Source: an uncultured Ellagibacter sp.
Lineage (GTDB): Bacteria; Actinomycetota; Coriobacteriia; Coriobacteriales; Eggerthellaceae
Reading direction: 5' to 3'
DNA length: 48,573 bases
Assembly (NCBI GenBank): GCA_934654815.1
Contig: CAKUGU010000013.1
Span: 1-48,573 of the forward strand
Shown: positions 17,626 through 27,287 of the stretch, piece by piece
How the letters are laid out: the number at the start of each line of letters is the position of its first letter
Position numbering within the stretch: position 1 is the first letter of the stretch
Program-made: the position numbers and the translations under genes
Notes under the pieces: generated by a model
The model's database searches: none
Told to the model about the DNA's origin: nothing
Seen by the model: the letters and a program-made list of their open reading frames with translations, nothing else

Positions 17626-18138
17626 CTATTCAGCCTTCTCCTCGGTCGCTTCCTCGGCGGGAGCTTCCTCAGCCTTGGCTTCTTCAGCAGCCTCGGCCTT
17701 GGGCTCTTCAACCTTCTTCGGAGCAACCTTCTTGGCTGCCGGCTTCGCCTCAGCCTTCTTCTCCTTCTTGGCCACGGGCTCGGTGCAGAGCTCCATGATG
17801 ACCATCGGAGCGTTGTCGCCCTTGCGGAAGCCAAGCTTCATAATGCGGGTGTAGCCGCCCTGACGGTCGGCGAACAGACCCTGCTCGACCTTCTCGAAGA
17901 TCTCGCGAACGAGTTCCTTATCGTTGCCCAGGGCAGCGATGGCGAGACGGCGGGAATGCAGGTCGCCCTTCTTCGCCCAGGTGATGATCTTGTCGACGTC
18001 AGGACGAATCTCCTTGGCGCGCGACTCGACCGTCTTGATGCGGTCGTTCAGGAAAAGGGCCTTGACAAGGCTGCGCTTCATGGCCTTAGTGTGGCTCCAG
18101 TCGGTGCCCAGCTTGCGCCCCTTCTTGTTGTGTCTCAT
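17626..18138 (-). CDS. rplQ: 50S ribosomal protein L17 with a charged tail
   Basis: Large-subunit protein near the exit tunnel. The conserved core (about residues 1-120) begins MRHNKKGRKLGTDWSHTKAM, includes KTVESRAKEIRPDVDK and ends near GDNAPMVIMEL. About 45 extra residues follow, built from Lys, Glu, Ala and Pro; this low-complexity tail is common in Actinomycetota L17 and probably disordered. Last gene of the operon, 12 nt after rpoA. Confidence 0.97.
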   Translation of the reverse strand: MRHNKKGRKLGTDWSHTKAMKRSLVKALFLNDRIKTVESRAKEIRPDVDKIITWAKKGDLHSRRLAIAALGNDKELVREIFEKVEQGLFADRQGGYTRIMKLGFRKGDNAPMVIMELCTEPVAKKEKKAEAKPAAKKVAPKKVEEPKAEAAEEAKAEEAPAEEATEEKAE

Positions 18139-18150
18139 GATCTCGGTCTC

Positions 18151-19101
18151 CTATTGCTTCAAATTGAGATCCATCGAAATGAGCTTATCCTTCACTTCTT
18201 CGATGGACTTCGCACCAAAGTTCCTGATGTTCAGCAGGTCGTTCTCGGAGAACTCGACGAGCTGACGGACGGAATGAATGCCAGCGCGCTTCAGGCAGTT
18301 GTAGGAGCGAACCGAAAGGTCCAGGTCCTCGATCTGCTTGTCAAGCTCGGCGTTGGACTCCTGGCCCTCAGGCGCGAAGATGGAGGGAACCTCTTCCCCT
18401 TCTTCCTCGTCGTTGCTGGAAAGGCTCAGGAACGCGCCCATGTACTGGTTCACGATATTCGCAGCACGGCAGACAGCCTCGGTCGGAGCGATGCTGCCGT
18501 CGGTTTCGACTTCGAGAACGAGCTTGTCGTAGTCGGTACGCTGACCAACACGGGTGTCGGTAACGTTGAGCGTGCAGCGACGCACTGGCGAGAACAGCGA
18601 GTCAACGTGGATGACCCCGATGGGATCCTCCGTGCGCTTGTTGCGCTCGGCGGAAACGTAGCCGCGGCCCACGCCGATGCGGATCGTCATGTCGAGGGTG
18701 CCGCCGTCGGCAACCGTCGCGATGACGTGCTCCGGGTTCACGAGCGTGAACTCGGTGGGGACATCGAGGTCGGCGCCGGTCACCGTGCAGGGGCCCTCGG
18801 CGAGCACATGCGCGGTCGCTTCGGTCACGTCGTCGTTCAGAGCCTGGAAAACGAGGCCCTTCACGTTCAGCACGATGTCGGTGATGTCCTCGATGACGCC
18901 CTCAGCCGTGGTGAACTCGTGCTGCACGCCTTCGATCTGGATGGCGGTCGCCTTGGCGCCGTCAAGCGAGGACAAAAGCACACGGCGCAAGCTGTTGCCA
19001 AGCGTATGGCCGTAACCGCGCTCGAGAGGCTCGACGATGTAGCGAGCTACTCGGTCGTTGACTTCTTCCGTTGTTACAGTAGGCCTCATGAACTCCGTCA
19101 T
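18151..19101 (-). CDS. rpoA: RNA polymerase alpha subunit
   Basis: Assembly platform and activator contact of RNA polymerase. 316 residues. The N-terminal dimerisation domain has VEPLERGYGHTLGNSLRRVL near 22-42. The C-terminal domain near 245-310 contains LDLSVRSYNCLKRAGI and RNFGAKSIEEVKDKL, the helix-hairpin-helix part that binds UP elements. The start at 19101 gives MTEFMRPTV; a second ATG four codons in is possible. It sits between rpsD and rplQ as in most bacteria. Confidence 0.98.
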   Translation of the reverse strand: MTEFMRPTVTTEEVNDRVARYIVEPLERGYGHTLGNSLRRVLLSSLDGAKATAIQIEGVQHEFTTAEGVIEDITDIVLNVKGLVFQALNDDVTEATAHVLAEGPCTVTGADLDVPTEFTLVNPEHVIATVADGGTLDMTIRIGVGRGYVSAERNKRTEDPIGVIHVDSLFSPVRRCTLNVTDTRVGQRTDYDKLVLEVETDGSIAPTEAVCRAANIVNQYMGAFLSLSSNDEEEGEEVPSIFAPEGQESNAELDKQIEDLDLSVRSYNCLKRAGIHSVRQLVEFSENDLLNIRNFGAKSIEEVKDKLISMDLNLKQ

Positions 19102-19130
19102 GTTGAGTAAGCCTCCTTACTATGCTGCGA

Positions 19131-19727
19131 TTACTTCGAGTAAAGTTCGACAATAAGCTGTTCGTTAATGTCCAAATCGATTTGATCGCGCTGCGGAAGG
19201 GCCAAAACGTTGCCCTGGAGTTTCTCGATGTCAACCTCGAGCCAAGCCGGAACCTCGAAGCGAGCGTTCGAAACGAGGGCGCTCTTGATGACGAGCAGTT
19301 CCTTGGACTTGGGAGCCACGGAGACGACGTCGCCGGCCTTCACGCGGAAGGACGGAACGTCGACGCGGCGGCCGTTCACCTGGATGTGGCCGTGGGTGAC
19401 GATCTGACGGGCTTCCTTGCGGGTGCGGGCGAAGCCGAGGCGGAACACGACGCTGTCGAGACGGGACTCGAGGATGCGCATCAGGTTCTCACCGGTGATG
19501 CCCGGCATGCGCTTGGCCTTCTCGAAGTAGCCGTGGAACTGCTTCTCGAGGACGCCGTAGATGAACTTCACCTTCTGCTTCTCGCGAAGCTGCATGCCGT
19601 ATTCGGATTCCTTGCGACGACGCTTAGGCTCGCGCTTGGAAGTTTTAGAGCTGCTGTACCCCAGCACAACGGGATCAAGGCCCAGCTGGCGGCAGCGCTT
19701 AAGAACCGGAGTTCTGTTAATTGCCAT
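19131..19727 (-). CDS. rpsD: 30S ribosomal protein S4
   Basis: 16S rRNA-binding assembly protein and often the translational repressor of its operon. 198 residues. An S4 RNA-binding domain spans about 90-155 ([34 protein letters not shown]). The N-terminus has a single Cys (KRCRQLGL), so this is a zinc-free C-minus form. It belongs to the infA-rplQ operon. Confidence 0.98.
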   Translation of the reverse strand: MAINRTPVLKRCRQLGLDPVVLGYSSSKTSKREPKRRRKESEYGMQLREKQKVKFIYGVLEKQFHGYFEKAKRMPGITGENLMRILESRLDSVVFRLGFARTRKEARQIVTHGHIQVNGRRVDVPSFRVKAGDVVSVAPKSKELLVIKSALVSNARFEVPAWLEVDIEKLQGNVLALPQRDQIDLDINEQLIVELYSK

Positions 19728-19746
19728 GGTTATCTGATCCTTTCAG

Positions 19747-20145
19747 TTACACGCGACGACGCTTGCGCGGACGGCAACCGTTGTGCGGGATGGGGGTGCA
19801 ATCCTGGATGCTGGCGATTTCGAGGCCTGCAGCCTGGAGAGAACGGATCGCGGTTTCACGACCGGAACCCGGGCCCTTCACGTACACGGCAACCTTCTTC
19901 AGGCCGTGCTCCATCGCCGTCTTGGCAGCAGCTTCCGCAGCCATCTGCGCCGCGAACGGCGTGGACTTGCGGGAACCCTTGAAGCCGACGGTGCCGGCGG
20001 ACTGCCAGGAGATCACGTTGCCCTGAGGATCGGTGATGCTCACGATAGTGTTGTTGAACGTGGATTTGATATGCGCGGCGCCAACGGCAATGTTCTTGCG
20101 CTCGGAGCGCTTGATGCGCGCACGCACTTGTTTCTTAGCTGCCAC
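19747..20145 (-). CDS. rpsK: 30S ribosomal protein S11
   Basis: Platform protein of the 30S subunit. 132 residues with the family pattern [35 protein letters not shown], and the terminal [14 protein letters not shown]. It lies 12 nt after rpsM and 19 nt before rpsD in the same operon. Confidence 0.98.
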   Translation of the reverse strand: MAAKKQVRARIKRSERKNIAVGAAHIKSTFNNTIVSITDPQGNVISWQSAGTVGFKGSRKSTPFAAQMAAEAAAKTAMEHGLKKVAVYVKGPGSGRETAIRSLQAAGLEIASIQDCTPIPHNGCRPRKRRRV

Positions 20146-20157
20146 TTATCTGCTCCC

Positions 20158-20526
20158 TTACTTCTTCTTGCCGCCGATTTGCTTACGGGGTCCCTTGCGG
20201 GTGCGCGCATTGGTATGCGTGCGCTGGCCGCGAACGGGCAGACCCTTGCGATGACGAAGACCGCGGTAGCAGCCAATCTCCATGAGGCGCTTCACGTTCT
20301 GGGAAACTTCGCGATGCAGGTCGCCTTCAACGGTGAGGTTCGCCTGGATGTAATCGCGGAGCTTGCCGAGGTCCTCTTCGGTGATGTCCTTGACGCGGAC
20401 GTCCGGGTTCACGCCGGTTTCCGCGAGGATCTTCTTAGAGGTGGTGAGGCCAATGCCGTAGATGTAGGTCAAGCCGACTTCAATGCGCTTATCGCGAGGA
20501 AGGTCGACACCAACGAGACGTGCCAT
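20158..20526 (-). CDS. rpsM: 30S ribosomal protein S13
   Basis: 30S head protein that contacts P-site tRNA and the intersubunit bridge. 122 residues beginning [17 protein letters not shown]. It contains [14 protein letters not shown] and ends with the basic tail [15 protein letters not shown]. Confidence 0.98.
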   Translation of the reverse strand: MARLVGVDLPRDKRIEVGLTYIYGIGLTTSKKILAETGVNPDVRVKDITEEDLGKLRDYIQANLTVEGDLHREVSQNVKRLMEIGCYRGLRHRKGLPVRGQRTHTNARTRKGPRKQIGGKKK

Positions 20527-20549
20527 AGGTAATATCCCCTTCTTTCTTC

Positions 20550-20663
20550 CTAGCCCTGACGCTGCTTATGACGAGGGTTCTCGCAGATCACGAAAACCTT
20601 GCCATGGCGTCGGATGATTTTGCACTTGTCGCACATTTTCTTGACCGAAGGACGTACCTTCAT
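20550..20663 (-). CDS. rpmJ: 50S ribosomal protein L36
   Basis: Smallest large-subunit protein, 37 residues beginning [19 protein letters not shown]. It is the zinc-binding C-plus form, with ligands Cys11, Cys14, Cys27 and His32. It sits between infA and rpsM, 23 nt from rpsM. GAAAGGAA precedes the ATG at 20663. Confidence 0.97.
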   Translation of the reverse strand: MKVRPSVKKMCDKCKIIRRHGKVFVICENPRHKQRQG

Positions 20664-20752
20664 TTCAAATTCCTTTCGGTTATGCGTTCTTTTCTATATA
20701 CAAACGTCCAGCCGCAGACGTTATTGCCAAAAGGCGTTGCGCGGGTGCGCGG

Positions 20753-20971
20753 TTACTTGAAGCGGTACGTGATGCGCCCGCGGTTCAAGTCGTAAACGGA
20801 AAGTTCAACCGTTACTTTGTCTCCCGGAAGAATCTTGATGTAGTGCATACGCATCTTGCCGGAAATGTGGGCCAGGATTTCATGGCCGTTTTCGAGCTCG
20901 ACCTTGAACATCGCGTTGGGCAGGGCCTCGAGGACCGTACCTTCAAGCTCGATTACATCTTGTTTCGCCAA
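20753..20971 (-). CDS. infA: translation initiation factor IF-1, TTG start
   Basis: Binds the 30S A site during initiation. 72 residues beginning [20 protein letters not shown] after the start, with [17 protein letters not shown] and a final GRITYRFK. The family almost always starts M-A-K, and the matching codon here is TTG at 20971, with GAGGAG seven bases upstream. A longer frame from 20986 would place that GAGGAG inside the gene, so I reject it. First gene of the operon; secY, adk and map are not next to it. Confidence 0.95.
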   Translation of the reverse strand: MAKQDVIELEGTVLEALPNAMFKVELENGHEILAHISGKMRMHYIKILPGDKVTVELSVYDLNRGRITYRFK

Positions 20972-21245
20972 CTGTGCTCTCCTCAAAAGGTAGTCTTAAG
21001 ACAGCGAAGATAGATGATACCTTATTAAGTTTTCGATGGGGAAGAAAAGTGCGTAAGAGCACACAAAACCAACAAAACCATGTTGTGGCTTTCAAATTAC
21101 CTGCTTGTCAGGCCCGCGGTCATGCCGCGCGATTCTCGTCACCGCTTTATCCGGAGCGGAATCGCCAGGTATTCGCGCTTTCGAAGAAGCGCAGCCGCCT
21201 TGTCGGCTGTGAGAAAGCCATTCCTTGCTTCTGACGGCAAACAGA

Positions 21246-21296
21246 ATGGCTGGGGTACCAGGATTCCCACGTTCCGCTTCGCGAAATGCTCTACCC
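21246..21296 (-). pseudogene. partial duplicate of the tRNA-Gln 3' end
   Basis: About 20 nt (ATGGCTGGGGTACCAGGATT, plus strand) match exactly the CCA end, acceptor strand and half T-arm of tRNA-Gln at 21433. The match then stops. The next bases contain GGTAGAGCA-like D-arm sequence (minus strand). It cannot form a full cloverleaf. It may be a decayed tRNA gene or the scar of an integration event. Confidence 0.55.
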
Positions 21297-21326
21297 CTCG
21301 ACGCAAGCGCCTTCGGGCGAATCCCT

Positions 21327-21351
21327 GAAAACGTGCCACTGGCACGTTTTC
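21327..21351 (-). terminator. terminator of the tRNA unit
   Basis: Perfect 11-bp arms GAAAACGTGCC and GGCACGTTTTC with a 3-nt loop; the T-rich arm lets it work in either direction. It lies about 80 nt beyond tRNA-Gln. Confidence 0.75.
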
Positions 21352-21359
21352 TTGACGGG

Positions 21360-21394
21360 ATTCCACCTCATCGGTTCGAATCCCATCTCAACCT
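21360..21394 (+). pseudogene. tRNA T-arm-like fragment
   Basis: CGGTTCGAATCCCA, near 21370-21384, has a perfect T-loop with a mostly paired T-stem, but no matching acceptor or anticodon arm lies upstream. It is probably a decayed tRNA piece. Confidence 0.3.
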
Positions 21395-21433
21395 TACAGA
21401 CACCTTTTTCATTGCTCCCAGTTGCAACGAAAA

Positions 21434-21507
21434 TGGCTGGGGTACCAGGATTCGAACCTAGATAGCTGGTACCAAAAACCAGAGTCCTGCCATTGGACGA
21501 TACCCCA
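21434..21507 (-). tRNA. tRNA-Gln (anticodon TTG)
   Basis: 74 nt including an encoded CCA. The acceptor TGGGGTA pairs with TACCCCA. The anticodon stem CTGGT/ACCAG encloses the loop TTTTGGT, giving anticodon TTG, which reads CAA. The T-arm is AGG-TTCGAAT-CCT. It lies 44 nt downstream of tRNA-Lys and is probably cotranscribed with it. Confidence 0.95.
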
Positions 21508-21551
21508 GTCTGTTCGGCGCAGGCCAAGGCTGGCTCTGCCGCGCTGAAAGA

Positions 21552-21627
21552 TGGTGGGCCGTCGGGGATTCGAACCCCGGACCTTGGGATTAAAAGTCCC
21601 CTGCTCTGCCAACTGAGCTAACGGCCC
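21552..21627 (-). tRNA. tRNA-Lys (anticodon TTT)
   Basis: 76 nt including an encoded CCA. The acceptor GGGCCGT pairs with ACGGCCC. The D-arm is TAGCTCAGTTGGCAGAGC, and the anticodon loop CTTTTAA gives TTT. The T-arm is CGGGG-TTCGAAT-CCCCG. It is first of the two tRNAs and directly follows a good promoter. Confidence 0.97.
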
Positions 21628-21651
21628 GCTTATCCAATAGCGCAACTGTAT

Positions 21652-21680
21652 ATACTAGCGATGCGCGCCAGCAGCGTCAA
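21652..21680 (-). promoter_or_regulatory. promoter of the tRNA-Lys/tRNA-Gln unit
   Basis: On the minus strand TTGACG (21675-21680) and TAGTAT (21652-21657) are exactly 17 nt apart, about 25 nt upstream of the tRNA-Lys 5' end. Confidence 0.75.
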
Positions 21681-21745
21681 GAAAAACTTCCGCCCTCGCG
21701 CCCATCTTGCCGCGTGCGAAACGCTGCGGCACCCTTGAGCGCGCC

Positions 21746-22333
21746 TTACGCGTTCTCGCGGAAGACGATGGTACCGGTGTTGGGATCCATCGATTCGAGC
21801 ACCGCAAGCGACTCCAAGTGGTAGCCCGCCTCGCGCAGCTTGTCGCCGCCGTGCTGGAAGCCCTTTTCGACCGCGATGCCGATGCCCTCGATGGTCGCGC
21901 CCGATTCGTTCACGAGCTCGATGAGGCCGTTCAACGCGCAGCCGTTGGCCAGGAAGTCGTCGATGATGAGCACATGGTCGTCGGGGCTTAGGAACTTCTT
22001 CGACACGATGACGTCGAAGATGCGGCCATGCGTGAACGACTGGATCTTGGTGGAGTACATCTCGCCGTCAAGGTTGATGGACTGCGCCTTCTTGGCGAAC
22101 ACAACCGGCGCGTTGCCGAAGTGGCGCGCCACGATGCATGCGATGCCGATGCCCGACGCCTCGATGGTGAGGATCTTGTTGATGGGGGCGCCTGCGAACA
22201 GGCGGGCGAACTCTGCGCCCATCTCGTCGACGAGCTCGATGTCGATCTGATGGTTCAGAAAGCTGTCGACCTTCAACACGCCTTCCGACTTGACCACGCC
22301 GTCGCGCCTGATGCGCTCTTCCAAAAGCTTCAT
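21746..22333 (-). CDS. xpt: xanthine phosphoribosyltransferase
   Basis: Salvages xanthine to XMP using PRPP. 195 residues, the usual length. The N-terminus [20 protein letters not shown] is typical of Xpt. [11 protein letters not shown] lies near 55-65, and the PRPP loop is [11 protein letters not shown] near 120-130. Its TACACT hexamer (22387-22392) and AAGGGG site lie in the 66-nt gap after the exporter gene. No purine riboswitch is visible in that short leader, unlike Bacillus xpt. Confidence 0.95.
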   Translation of the reverse strand: MKLLEERIRRDGVVKSEGVLKVDSFLNHQIDIELVDEMGAEFARLFAGAPINKILTIEASGIGIACIVARHFGNAPVVFAKKAQSINLDGEMYSTKIQSFTHGRIFDVIVSKKFLSPDDHVLIIDDFLANGCALNGLIELVNESGATIEGIGIAVEKGFQHGGDKLREAGYHLESLAVLESMDPNTGTIVFRENA

Positions 22334-22399
22334 ACGATTTCCGCCCCTTTTACGCCGCTTGGGATCCGTTTGGTAGTGTTCGAAACAGTGTAGCAGAAC

Positions 22400-23356
22400 C
22401 TAGAACGCAATGCCCGCGACCGACACCGCGAAGCCGGCCACGATGCCCACGACAAGCAGGATGGCGACGATAAGGAGGTTCTGCTTGGGGCGGCGGTTCG
22501 CGCGGAACAGCACGAGAAGCCCCACGCCCGCCGACACGAGGAGGCCGGCGAACATGGCGCCCGCCCCGAGAACGCCTTCCACGTACAGCTCGGCGATGAC
22601 CACGCTCGCGGCGCAGTTCGGGATGAGCCCCACGATAGCTGATACGAGAACGGACAGCGCCGCGTTCGCACCGAGGATCTGCGCGAGCGCATCTTCCCCC
22701 ACCGTTTCGAGCACCACATTCAGAAGGAGCGTCACGATGAAGATGAACACAGTGACGTGCAGGGTGTGGCGAAGCGCGCTCTTCACGATGGACGCGCCCG
22801 TATGGTCGTGGTGATGCTCCTCGTCGCTTTCAGCCTCGTAGGCGAGTTCGGGGTTCTCCTCGCACGCATGGCACTCGCCGTTGCACTGGCAATGGTCGCG
22901 CTGGCAGAGCTCGTGGATGCGCAGGTGTTCCTCGGGCCGCCGCAGTGCGCGCAGAATGCCGTCGAGGGCAAGGCCCGCCACGATGCCGACGACCACCTTC
23001 GCGCCGAGAATGGCGCCCATCGTGGAAAGCGGCACCTGGGAGGCGAGGAATATGGGGATCATCTCGTCGGACGTGGAGAGCAGCACAGCGATGAGCGTGC
23101 CGACGGTGATGACGCGGCCCGCGTAGAGGGTCGAGGCGGCCGCCGAGAAGCCGCACTGGGGTATGACGCCGAGCACGGCGCCGAGCACCGGCCCCGCCGC
23201 GCCCGCACGCTTGATAGCGCCCTGCGCCTTGTCGCCCGCCTTGTGCTCGAGCCATTCCATCGCCAGATACGTGACGAAGAGGAACGGGATGAGGTACAGC
23301 GTGTCTTCAATCGAGTGTTCGAGGACGTGCCCCGCGATATGCATGATTTCTTCCAT
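22400..23356 (-). CDS. ArsP_2-type heavy-metal/manganese exporter with a Cys/His-rich loop
   Basis: 318-residue polytopic membrane protein of the family annotated as putative 10-TM heavy-metal exporter or putative manganese transporter. It shows an internal duplication: GVIPQCGFSAAASTLYAGRV near 63-82 and GLIPNCAASVVIAELYVEGV in the second half. Between the halves is a hydrophilic loop rich in metal ligands: Cys151, 156, 158, 162 and 165, His148, 155 and 163, and HHHDH at 181-185. The transported metal is not known from sequence. The ATG at 23356 lacks a clear ribosome binding site, and a TAGAAT hexamer lies eight bases upstream, so the mRNA may be leaderless. Confidence 0.82.
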   Translation of the reverse strand: MEEIMHIAGHVLEHSIEDTLYLIPFLFVTYLAMEWLEHKAGDKAQGAIKRAGAAGPVLGAVLGVIPQCGFSAAASTLYAGRVITVGTLIAVLLSTSDEMIPIFLASQVPLSTMGAILGAKVVVGIVAGLALDGILRALRRPEEHLRIHELCQRDHCQCNGECHACEENPELAYEAESDEEHHHDHTGASIVKSALRHTLHVTVFIFIVTLLLNVVLETVGEDALAQILGANAALSVLVSAIVGLIPNCAASVVIAELYVEGVLGAGAMFAGLLVSAGVGLLVLFRANRRPKQNLLIVAILLVVGIVAGFAVSVAGIAF

Positions 23357-23432
23357 GGCGCGATATTCTAGCGAATCGCTTCCTTTTTATAGGGTGACGC
23401 GCGCGAAACGAACACGTTTCGCGCGCAAGTGG

Positions 23433-24296
23433 CTAACTTTTTGCGGTGCTTCGACGCGCGCGGGTGCAGGGGACCTGGATTTCGGTCAGGTACTGGGCCT
23501 CGTCGCTCGTCATGCCCGCGTCGATGATGGTGATTTCCACCGAGTCGCCCGCGATTTCGAGCCCCTCGCCGCGCATCCACCGGCAGAGCTCGGCGTAATG
23601 CGGTGCTGCCGCGCGGTGCGTGCCATGAAACGACATGCTCGCGTAGGGCCCCGCGGGAAGCGTACGCAGCGCGCCCTCCGCGCAGCCGGCGGGAACCTCC
23701 TCCCCCGCCTCGAGCGCGATGAACACCGAGGACAGGCGGGTGAACGACCCCGAAACGAGGTTCTCACGTGCGACCGACACGCCCACCTTCCCGAGGAAGA
23801 TCGCTTCTTCGAGGTGGAATTCGCGCCCCAGGCTGCGGATGAGCGGTTCGAGGTCGGCGTCGGGCCCGAAGCTTCGTTCGAGCACCACGGCGGTGCGGGC
23901 ACCGATCGTGCGGAGGGCTGGCACACCGACCTTCGACGCCTGCGCGCTCTCGATCTGGGAGATGCGGCTTTTGATCTTGCGCTCGATCTGCGAGAGCACC
24001 GCCTGCTTGGCGCGCACATGGGCGAGCTGCTCGGTGAAGATGGAAAGCATCGAATCGACGTCGCGGTCGGCGAAGAAGTCGCCGATCTTTTTCAGGGGCA
24101 CGTCGAGAGCGCGCAGATACTTGATGGTGTTCATGCGCTCGAACTGGGCAACCGAATAGTACCGATACCCCGTTTGCTCGTCGACGAATTCGGGAGCAAG
24201 CAGACCCCGCTCGCCGTAATAGCGAAGCGTGCGCACGCTCGTGTTGAAGAGCTTCGCCATGTCGCCTATGGAGATGAGCGCGTCGGCGCGATCCAT
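23433..24296 (-). CDS. MerR-family regulator with GyrI-like effector domain
   Basis: 287 residues. The N-terminal winged helix-turn-helix reads ISIGDMAKLFNTSVRTLRYY, then GERGLLAPEFVDEQTGYRYY. A coiled-coil linker spans about 80-115. The C-terminal 160 residues resemble the GyrI-like ligand-binding domain of BmrR-type activators, which bind bulky drugs or metabolites. AAGGAG precedes the ATG. It is divergent from the DUF554 gene, and the 81-nt gap holds a perfect dyad in a promoter with a 19-bp spacer, the classic MerR target. It therefore probably controls both itself and that neighbour. Confidence 0.9.
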   Translation of the reverse strand: MDRADALISIGDMAKLFNTSVRTLRYYGERGLLAPEFVDEQTGYRYYSVAQFERMNTIKYLRALDVPLKKIGDFFADRDVDSMLSIFTEQLAHVRAKQAVLSQIERKIKSRISQIESAQASKVGVPALRTIGARTAVVLERSFGPDADLEPLIRSLGREFHLEEAIFLGKVGVSVARENLVSGSFTRLSSVFIALEAGEEVPAGCAEGALRTLPAGPYASMSFHGTHRAAAPHYAELCRWMRGEGLEIAGDSVEITIIDAGMTSDEAQYLTEIQVPCTRARRSTAKS

Positions 24297-24323
24297 CTTG
24301 CCGCTCCTTTTTTCGATTCCCGG

Positions 24324-24354
24324 TTGACTCTTACGTAACGTAAGAGTTTACCAT
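24324..24354 (+). promoter_or_regulatory. MerR-type promoter of the DUF554 gene
   Basis: TTGACT (24324-24329) and TACCAT (24349-24354) are separated by 19 bp, the over-long spacer that MerR activators untwist. A perfect dyad at 24327-24347 (arms ACTCTTACGT and ACGTAAGAGT around one base) fills the spacer. The gene starts 24 nt downstream of the -10, after AAAGGAGG. Confidence 0.85.
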
Positions 24355-24377
24355 CCCCTTCGACCAAAGGAGGAAAG

Positions 24378-25112
24378 ATGATAGGAACCATCGTGAACAC
24401 CGTGGCGATCGTCGCGGGAAGCACCATCGGGTCGATCGCGAAGAAGGGGCTCGGCGAGAAGTACCAGGACATCCTGTTCTGCGCGATGGGCCTTGCCGCA
24501 ACGGGGCTCGGCCTGCACTCGGTCGTCGAGGGGATGAACGCGAGCGTGTACCCCGTGCTTTTCATCATCAGCTTGGCGATAGGCGGCGTCGTGGGCTGCG
24601 CCATCGACATCGAAGGGCGGTTCAACCGCCTGGCCGAGCGTTTGTCACGCCCCCGCAAGGGCGCGAAGGAAGACGCGGCCGTTGGAGCCTCACGCAGCGC
24701 CAACCTGTCGCGCGGGCTTTCAACCGGCATCGTGCTGTACTGCTTCGGCACGCTTTCCATCTTGGGCCCCATCAACAGCGCGCTCTACGGCGACGAGACG
24801 TTTTTGCTCACGAACGCCACGCTCGACTTCGTGACCTCGATCGTTTTGGCGTCGTCGTTCGGGATCGGGATGGCGCTTGCGGGTGCCGTGCTGTTCTGCT
24901 GGCAGGGGTCGATCTTCCTTTTGGCGCAATGGCTCGCGCCGCTTATGACGACCGACCTCATGGCCGAGATCACCGTGGTGGGGGGCTTTCTCATCATGGC
25001 GTCGGGACTTTCGATCCTGAAGATCAAGGAGATCTCGGTGATGAACCTTTTGCCAGCGCTTTTGGTTCCGCCCATCTGGTTCGCGATCGTGCCGTTCCTG
25101 CCCCTCGGATAG
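24378..25112 (+). CDS. DUF554 membrane protein (YqgA/YdfK family)
   Basis: 244 residues with about seven hydrophobic segments. The start MIGTIVNTVAIVAGSTIGSI is characteristic of DUF554, as are GLSTGIVLYCFGTLSILGP and ITVVGGFLIMASGLSILKIK. The function of the family is unknown; transport has been suggested only by topology. AAAGGAGG lies just before the ATG. A MerR-type promoter controls it, so an inducible role in export or detoxification is plausible but inferred. Confidence 0.88.
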   Translation: MIGTIVNTVAIVAGSTIGSIAKKGLGEKYQDILFCAMGLAATGLGLHSVVEGMNASVYPVLFIISLAIGGVVGCAIDIEGRFNRLAERLSRPRKGAKEDAAVGASRSANLSRGLSTGIVLYCFGTLSILGPINSALYGDETFLLTNATLDFVTSIVLASSFGIGMALAGAVLFCWQGSIFLLAQWLAPLMTTDLMAEITVVGGFLIMASGLSILKIKEISVMNLLPALLVPPIWFAIVPFLPLG

Positions 25113-25116
25113 AAAA

Positions 25117-25148
25117 AGGCCCCGCAGCATACAAACACTGCAGGGCCT
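25117..25148 (-). terminator. hairpin between DUF554 and groEL
   Basis: Arms AGGCCCCGCAG and CTGCAGGGCCT with one internal mismatch. The five A residues before it become a T-run on the minus strand, so it best stops transcription coming from groEL, and may also end the DUF554 message. Confidence 0.6.
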
Positions 25149-25185
25149 CATGACGGCAAACTAGGAAACGACGCATTCGCTTCAA

Positions 25186-25372
25186 AGCCAGCGAGAAGGC
25201 CCCTGACGAATGCGGGGCGTGTGAGAGGGACACCGCTCCGCAAAGGGAACCAGAGGATCGCCCCAAAGTCAGCGAGGGCCCGCCCGGCGAGTTCAGATGA
25301 CACGAAAGAAAAATCGCATTTTGAACCAGAGTCAGCGAGAAGGCCCCTGGCGGATGCGGGGCGTGTGAAAGG
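25186..25372. repeat. direct repeat in the DUF554-groEL gap
   Basis: A 43-nt unit occurs at 25186-25228 and 25330-25372 with 39 identical positions; its core is AGCGAGAAGGCCCCTG. A third, shorter copy (AGTCAGCGAGGGCCCG) starts near 25267. No gene is supported in the gap 25113-25482. Confidence 0.8.
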
Positions 25373-25440
25373 ATTTCGAAGCGTACTTCGGTACGCGAGA
25401 AATCCTTGGAGCACGCATCCGCGCCGCCAGGGGCCTTCGC
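25335..25440. repeat. 106-nt nested hairpin
   Basis: Outer arms AAGGCCCCTGGCGG and CCGCCAGGGGCCTT pair over 14 bp. A partly paired middle follows, then AAGGATTTC/GAAATCCTT. The tip is GCGTAC-TTCG-GTACGC with a stable TTCG loop. The second direct-repeat copy forms its left arm. Confidence 0.8.
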
Positions 25441-25451
25441 AGCGTCGAGCA

Positions 25452-25478
25452 GTTGCGCTGATCGGAGATCAGCGCAAC
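25452..25478 (-). terminator. hairpin immediately after groEL
   Basis: Perfect 12-bp arms GTTGCGCTGATC and GATCAGCGCAAC with a GGA loop, four bases from the groEL stop codon. There is no T-run, so the larger hairpin beyond it may help termination. Confidence 0.65.
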
Positions 25479-25482
25479 CCTC

Positions 25483-27226
<1,744 letters not shown>

Positions 27227-27287
27227 AACCTTCAAGGCGATACGACTCGCCGCGAAAAACCTCTAACCTTGCTGAATCGACCTGCAG

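Larger units (their letters stand above)
20987..21433. other. non-coding gap with tRNA-like debris
   Basis: 447 nt without a convincing gene. On the infA side is a possible minus-strand -10 (TATCAT near 21020). From 21240 to 21400 there are tRNA-like fragments and a terminator, described separately. I see nothing else supportable. Confidence 0.6.

Noticed and set aside
20971..20986. Longer infA starting at 20986
   Set aside because: It would turn the GAGGAG ribosome binding site into coding sequence and add residues not seen in IF-1; the TTG at 20971 fits the family start.
21139..21366. 75-codon minus-strand frame between infA and the tRNAs
   Set aside because: It runs through tRNA-like debris and a terminator and matches no family.
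22334..22399. Purine riboswitch upstream of xpt
   Set aside because: The gap is only 66 nt and contains the promoter; there is no room for the aptamer plus terminator and no conserved loop sequence.
25148..25414. 88-codon minus-strand frame across the repeats after groEL
   Set aside because: Its repeat-like peptide simply follows the DNA repeats and hairpins; no independent sign of coding.
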